DNA of 64,000 bases, from NCBI GenBank assembly GCA_951394045.1, contig OX595986.1, positions 1,550,001-1,614,000 on the forward strand, read 5' to 3'. This document shows positions 60,912 through 64,000 of this stretch, one piece after another. This DNA is from Nitzschia sp. DOCU1. Its lineage: Eukaryota > Bacillariophyta > Bacillariophyceae > Bacillariales > Bacillariaceae. Position numbers and translations under genes: made by a program. The notes beneath the pieces were generated by a model, which was given only the letters and a program-made list of their open reading frames with translations, was not told the origin of the DNA and made no database searches. How positions within the stretch are numbered: the first letter of the stretch is position 1; the number at the start of each line of letters is the position of its first letter.

Positions 60912-62480
60912 CTACCATTCAGTCTTTTCAGAGTCGGATTCCTCATCGCGTTCATCATCTTTGTCCTCGGGGTCTTGGCCTAGCCGAAGTTGCTTGTCGC
61001 GCTGCTGCGCTTCGGACTTGCCATAGACAATCTCCGGCGATTCTTCTTCACCCGAAGAAATTCCAGAGTCGCTGCAGCAGAGGTCAATCGGATTGTGCCG
61101 ATTGCTCTGATTCATCTTTCTAATCTTTCTTGGACGCTGCGGGGGCGTCGAAAGCACCGTTTCAGGTGAAACCGAAGCGATTTGCGTCGGCGTTTCAGTT
61201 GGGTGCATGGACGACTGCGTTTGTTGGGGTGGAGGCTCCTTGTAGCACTCCAGAACGCTATACACCACCTTACCTGTTCCCTCGTGGATGTAGACATCCA
61301 TACCCGTAATAGTATCCCGGGTACGAACATATCCACCGGGAACTCGAATAGGTGGGGACGCCACGACCTGAGCCGACGATGCTGGTTGTTGCCTGTTGTT
61401 CATCATCTGCGGGACAGGTCCGGTAGGAGGACGAGTACTTGTGGACGATGCGGACGAAGGCATCTGGGTGAGGGTCTGTTGGACCCAGACCGGAGGATAG
61501 TTGTTCGCCAAGGAATCGGGACCACCCCCGACACTTGGAAAGGTACCGCCTTGACTAGCAGCGACAGCAGCTCCATTTTGGAATGCCGAAGCTTGGTTTA
61601 TGCGTTCCTTCGAAGTTCCAATGTTGCGACGGTGCTCTTCGCCTTTGAGGAAAGCGCGATTACGAGCAATCGCCTTCATGCATTTGGCACGATGGGCGTG
61701 CACTTGTTTCTTGACCTCGCCTTCTGCCTCTTTGACCTCGATGGCCTTGCGCTTGAGCGACTCAACTCGCTGTAGCTCCACCTCCTTCTGACGTACCTTA
61801 AGCTCCTCCTTTCGCACGGATGCTTGAACTTTTATTTCGTTTTGCCTATTTAGCTTCTTCTGTAGAGCGTCATGTCGTTGCAGAAGTTGCTTAAGGACTT
61901 TGCCCTTGTCGGCCACCTCAGACTTGAGCAGCTGGTGTTGGTCCGACAAGACTGCCAACTTACCCTCGGCAGCATTTTTCTGTGCGACCACTTTGCTGTT
62001 GGCCAGCTGGCAATTCTTGAGCTGAGAGAGCGCATGTCGGAGCTCCGAGGCTTGGATCTTCGACGAAGACTTGAGGGTCTCGATCTGCTTCGATGACTCA
62101 AGCTGGAGCTTGACGTAGCTGGCCTGTGCTTGGCCAACCTCCTTCTGGCGTCGTGCCTCGGCTCTAGCACGTGCAGCGTCCAGTTTGGCCTCGGCTTTGC
62201 TCTCCTGGATCTCCAAACATCCTTTCAGCTTCTTAATCTCTGAATCTTTCTTCTCACAAGCCGCCTCCCGACGGCTGAGAGCGAACGTAGATGCGGTCCG
62301 ATGCTGGCGTAGTTGGTCTTGAAGCCTGCGGAGTCTTGCCCTAAGTCCTTCTATGACTCGAATGCAAGGGCTGCCAGCAGGACAGGCAGGTGCATCCACA
62401 TGTTGTTCCTCATCATTTTCGTTATGGGCCGGCTCCTCATTAGGGCCGTTGGGGTCTTGTTCGTCTTGGTTATTCATCAT
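60912..62480 (-). CDS. Transposon-borne coiled-coil protein of unknown function, 522 aa
   Basis: Second gene of the transposon, convergent with the transposase. The first ATG is at 62480 (MMNNQDEQDPNGPNEEP), inside the right terminal repeat. Residues about 45-275 form a long charged coiled coil, for example ASELRHALSQLKNCQLANSK, KSEVADKGKVLKQLLQRHDA, then RKEELKVRQKEVELQRVESL. Then comes a Gln/Ser/Pro-rich region, a short ordered patch (GYVRTRDTITGMDVYIHEGT GKVVYSVLE, about 386-412), a basic cluster RPRKIRKMNQSNRHNP and an acidic tail. No enzymatic motif. It may bind DNA ends, oligomerise with the transposase or regulate it; that is inference. The family is unknown to me. Confidence 0.8.
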   Translation of the reverse strand: MMNNQDEQDPNGPNEEPAHNENDEEQHVDAPACPAGSPCIRVIEGLRARLRRLQDQLRQHRTASTFALSRREAACEKKDSEIKKLKGCLEIQESKAEAKLDAARARAEARRQKEVGQAQASYVKLQLESSKQIETLKSSSKIQASELRHALSQLKNCQLANSKVVAQKNAAEGKLAVLSDQHQLLKSEVADKGKVLKQLLQRHDALQKKLNRQNEIKVQASVRKEELKVRQKEVELQRVESLKRKAIEVKEAEGEVKKQVHAHRAKCMKAIARNRAFLKGEEHRRNIGTSKERINQASAFQNGAAVAASQGGTFPSVGGGPDSLANNYPPVWVQQTLTQMPSSASSTSTRPPTGPVPQMMNNRQQPASSAQVVASPPIRVPGGYVRTRDTITGMDVYIHEGTGKVVYSVLECYKEPPPQQTQSSMHPTETPTQIASVSPETVLSTPPQRPRKIRKMNQSNRHNPIDLCCSDSGISSGEEESPEIVYGKSEAQQRDKQLRLGQDPEDKDDERDEESDSEKTEW

Positions 62481-62696
62481 CGTCGCCAATTTTGTGATAG
62501 CTAAACGGAAAACTAGAGCCGACGTTCAATTTTCTACTATAGTCTACGGGACTTATATACGCATTGGACCGTGATTTTCCCTCCAATCCGAAGCTTGCCC
62601 GGCGATCTGGCGATCGAAAAGATTTCGGCTTCGGGTCATGTCGGGGGAAAAATAAAAAAAAGTTTTTCCGTTTCCGGAAAGATTGGAACCATAATA
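62477..62696 (-). repeat. Right terminal inverted repeat (with TA)
   Basis: Reverse complement of 59201-59421 with about a dozen mismatches and one indel. It contains the 5' leader and start codon of the coiled-coil gene. Confidence 0.9.
62552..62559 (-). promoter_or_regulatory. TATATAAG box in the right terminal repeat
   Basis: On the minus strand TATATAAG lies 72 bp upstream of the coiled-coil gene's ATG, a position fitting a TATA element. The left repeat has TAGATAAG at the matching place, 113 bp before the transposase ATG. Confidence 0.5.
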
Positions 62697-62933
62697 AAGG
62701 CGATGCCATCATCATCGGATGCACGTCATCGATTCCAGTCCCGTTTGAGTCTCGAAGCCCAATGGAATGATCGAATGAATCAAAAATCCAAAAAAGATCT
62801 TCCCCCTCGTCGCCCCCACCCACGAAAATGGATCTCCAGATGTCTTCTGTTATATCATTGCCATCACCTTTGAACTCTTTCGTTCCTTTGCTTCTACTCA
62901 TTTTCCACTATTCCATTTCATCCCAGCATACTC

Positions 62934-63686
62934 ATGTTCTTGGAGGCAGCCCTCGCCATGATGGCCACTACGACTACATTGTGGCATGATGGTCCTCCAC
63001 CAGCACCTCCAAGGCCCATCAGTGTCGATGTCATGGCCGAAAGTCTCTGCATTGATTGTCAACGTTTCTTTACCAAGAGTCTGTTGCCTACCTATCGTAC
63101 CTTGGGTCCGTCCGTCATGAATTTGCGTGTGGTACCCTATGGAAATTCTCGCATGGACCCCGATCAGAAAACAGTCACATGCCAGCATGGCGAGGCGGAA
63201 TGTGATGCCAATGTCTGGGAGCAATGTGCTGTCGATCAATATCCTCCCACTGTCTACATGGACTTTTTTGAGTGTTTGGAAAGTGGGGTGCTACCCATGG
63301 GACATCGCGATGAACGCTTTGACGAATCCGTCTTTGAGCAATGTGCTGCTGCTACTACCACTGCCGCGAGTAAAAAGAAGGTAACGAGTGCTGCTGACAA
63401 AAATCCCAGTACTCACCTTCGAGCGACAGCAGCTACTGTTGCTGATAATACCAGCAGCATGGATTTTGCCAAGCTCAAGGCTTGCCACGATAATCCCGAT
63501 ACAGCCTGGTCCATGCAAGAAAAATATGCCAAGCTCACTCCTGCCGACCACACTTATGTTCCGTGGGTGTTGGTAGACCATCAATTGATCGATGTGGATC
63601 AGCAAGATTTATTGCAAGCTGTATGTCAAGCTTATACTTCCAAGGGAGGGTCGCACCCGGCGTGTGCATCCTCTAGTGAAAAGTAG
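62934..63686 (+). CDS. GILT-like thiol reductase, 250 aa
   Basis: Gamma-interferon-inducible lysosomal thiol reductase family, which reduces protein disulfides in acidic compartments. The active site is C-x-x-C in AESLCIDCQRFFTKSLLPTY. The family signature is KTVTCQHGEAECDANVWEQC (CQHG-x2-EC), followed by FFECLESG. A middle insert of about 35 residues (SKKKVTSAADKNPSTHLRAT) separates the second half, LKACHDNPDTAWSMQEKYAK and TYVPWVLVDHQLID. GILT proteins normally have a signal peptide; the ATG at 62934 gives only MFLEAALAMMATTT. A better signal-peptide frame lies just upstream in another frame. The transposon ends 237 bp upstream. Confidence 0.85.
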   Translation: MFLEAALAMMATTTTLWHDGPPPAPPRPISVDVMAESLCIDCQRFFTKSLLPTYRTLGPSVMNLRVVPYGNSRMDPDQKTVTCQHGEAECDANVWEQCAVDQYPPTVYMDFFECLESGVLPMGHRDERFDESVFEQCAAATTTAASKKKVTSAADKNPSTHLRATAATVADNTSSMDFAKLKACHDNPDTAWSMQEKYAKLTPADHTYVPWVLVDHQLIDVDQQDLLQAVCQAYTSKGGSHPACASSSEK

Positions 63687-63883
63687 TAGGTGCCTTGGAT
63701 CAAAACCTGCTCCAGTGAATATTCTGGTTCTTGGCGGAGCTACTAGGCATTGCAAGCTATCTTCAATTAAATAGGAACTAAGGAAGGCATCGTCAAGTTA
63801 CTCTACGAAACGAGAGTTGTGGTCTGTGACTGCTACTGCTGCTGGCAGCAGATCTAGTTTGATCCACTACTACAGGCCAGCCG

Positions 63884-64000
63884 CTATGATGCTCCTTCGT
63901 GGATGGCCTCGCCAACCAAACAAGAGTTCGAGTTTGCCGAAGCGGCGGGGCATATATTTTGGAGTGCTCGCGTGCCTGCGATCCACGACTTGAGTGAGTT
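63884..64000 (-). CDS. Possible C-terminal end of a gene entering from the right edge
   Basis: 39 open codons on the minus strand run from the window edge to a TAG at 63884-63886 (SWIAGTRALQNICPAASANS, ending VGEAIHEGAS). Too short to identify; it could be chance. Confidence 0.25.
   Translation of the reverse strand, partial: NSLKSWIAGTRALQNICPAASANSNSCLVGEAIHEGAS

Larger units (their letters stand above)
59201..62696. mobile_element. Complete two-gene Tc1/mariner-like transposon with 220-bp terminal inverted repeats
   Basis: A 3.5-kb element bounded by TA on both sides (gca-TA-TTATGG ... CCATAA-TA-aagg), the target duplication of the Tc1/mariner superfamily. The terminal inverted repeats are about 221 and 220 bp, the first 56 bp identical, with roughly a dozen mismatches and one indel overall by eye. 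It carries a DDE transposase (59458-60579, plus) and a convergent coiled-coil protein gene (60912-62480, minus), with 332 bp between the stops. Both open frames are intact, so the element may be young or still active. Confidence 0.9.

Overview
The window is nuclear DNA from a photosynthetic stramenopile, most likely a diatom. The evidence is four-fold. Genes are compact, on both strands, with zero to five small GT-AG introns. Several proteins carry a signal peptide followed by a transit-like stretch with Phe after the cleavage site (the ASAFAP-type presequence of complex plastids). There is an SQD2-type sulfolipid synthase. There is a Pro-Thr-Ser-rich extracellular protein of the kind common in diatoms. 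Gene density, about one gene per 2 kb, resembles Phaeodactylum, but the species cannot be fixed from the sequence alone.

Layout. 1-11.9 kb: a LETM1-like protein cut by the window edge, a 2OG-Fe(II) oxygenase, a membrane protein, SQD2, a DUF716/TMEM45 protein, an LRR protein, an Fpg-type DNA glycosylase and a plastid membrane protein. 12.5-20 kb: three paralogous GT60-like (PF11397) type II glycosyltransferases with a formate/nitrite transporter between the first two. 20-30 kb: a plastid-targeted MATE transporter, a decayed SET-domain methyltransferase, a six-exon two-HMG-box protein, a long gene-poor stretch and the ribosome-export GTPase LSG1. 30-42 kb: a secretory-pathway protein, a phytol-kinase-like enzyme, a UNC-45-like chaperone, a LysM protein, plastid dihydrodipicolinate synthase with its presequence on two small upstream exons, RNase P p29 and ribosomal protein eL42. 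42-56.6 kb: TAF6, a PDCD2/Tsr4 protein, unknown nuclear-type proteins, mitochondrial pyruvate dehydrogenase E2, a PhoX/DUF839-like anchored protein and a mitochondrial thioredoxin. 56.6-64 kb: a 165-bp hairpin repeat, a plastid FAD monooxygenase, a complete 3.5-kb transposon and a GILT-like thiol reductase.

Two items stand out. The first is the transposon at 59201-62696. It has TA duplications, about 220-bp terminal inverted repeats, a Tc1/mariner-type DDE transposase and a second, convergent coiled-coil gene. Both genes read inward from the near-identical repeats, which appear to carry their promoters and, on one side, the start codon. The second is a pair of 69-bp introns that differ at one base and flank a 26-nt exon in the PhoX-like gene.

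Most genes are housekeeping: ribosome biogenesis (LSG1, PDCD2, eL42), transcription (TAF6, HMG), tRNA processing (p29) and organelle metabolism (SQD2, DHDPS, PDH-E2, MATE, phytol-kinase-like). They do not form one functional cluster, except the glycosyltransferase trio. I saw no tRNA, rRNA or CRISPR array. Exon coordinates are by eye from splice signals, reading frame and family conservation.
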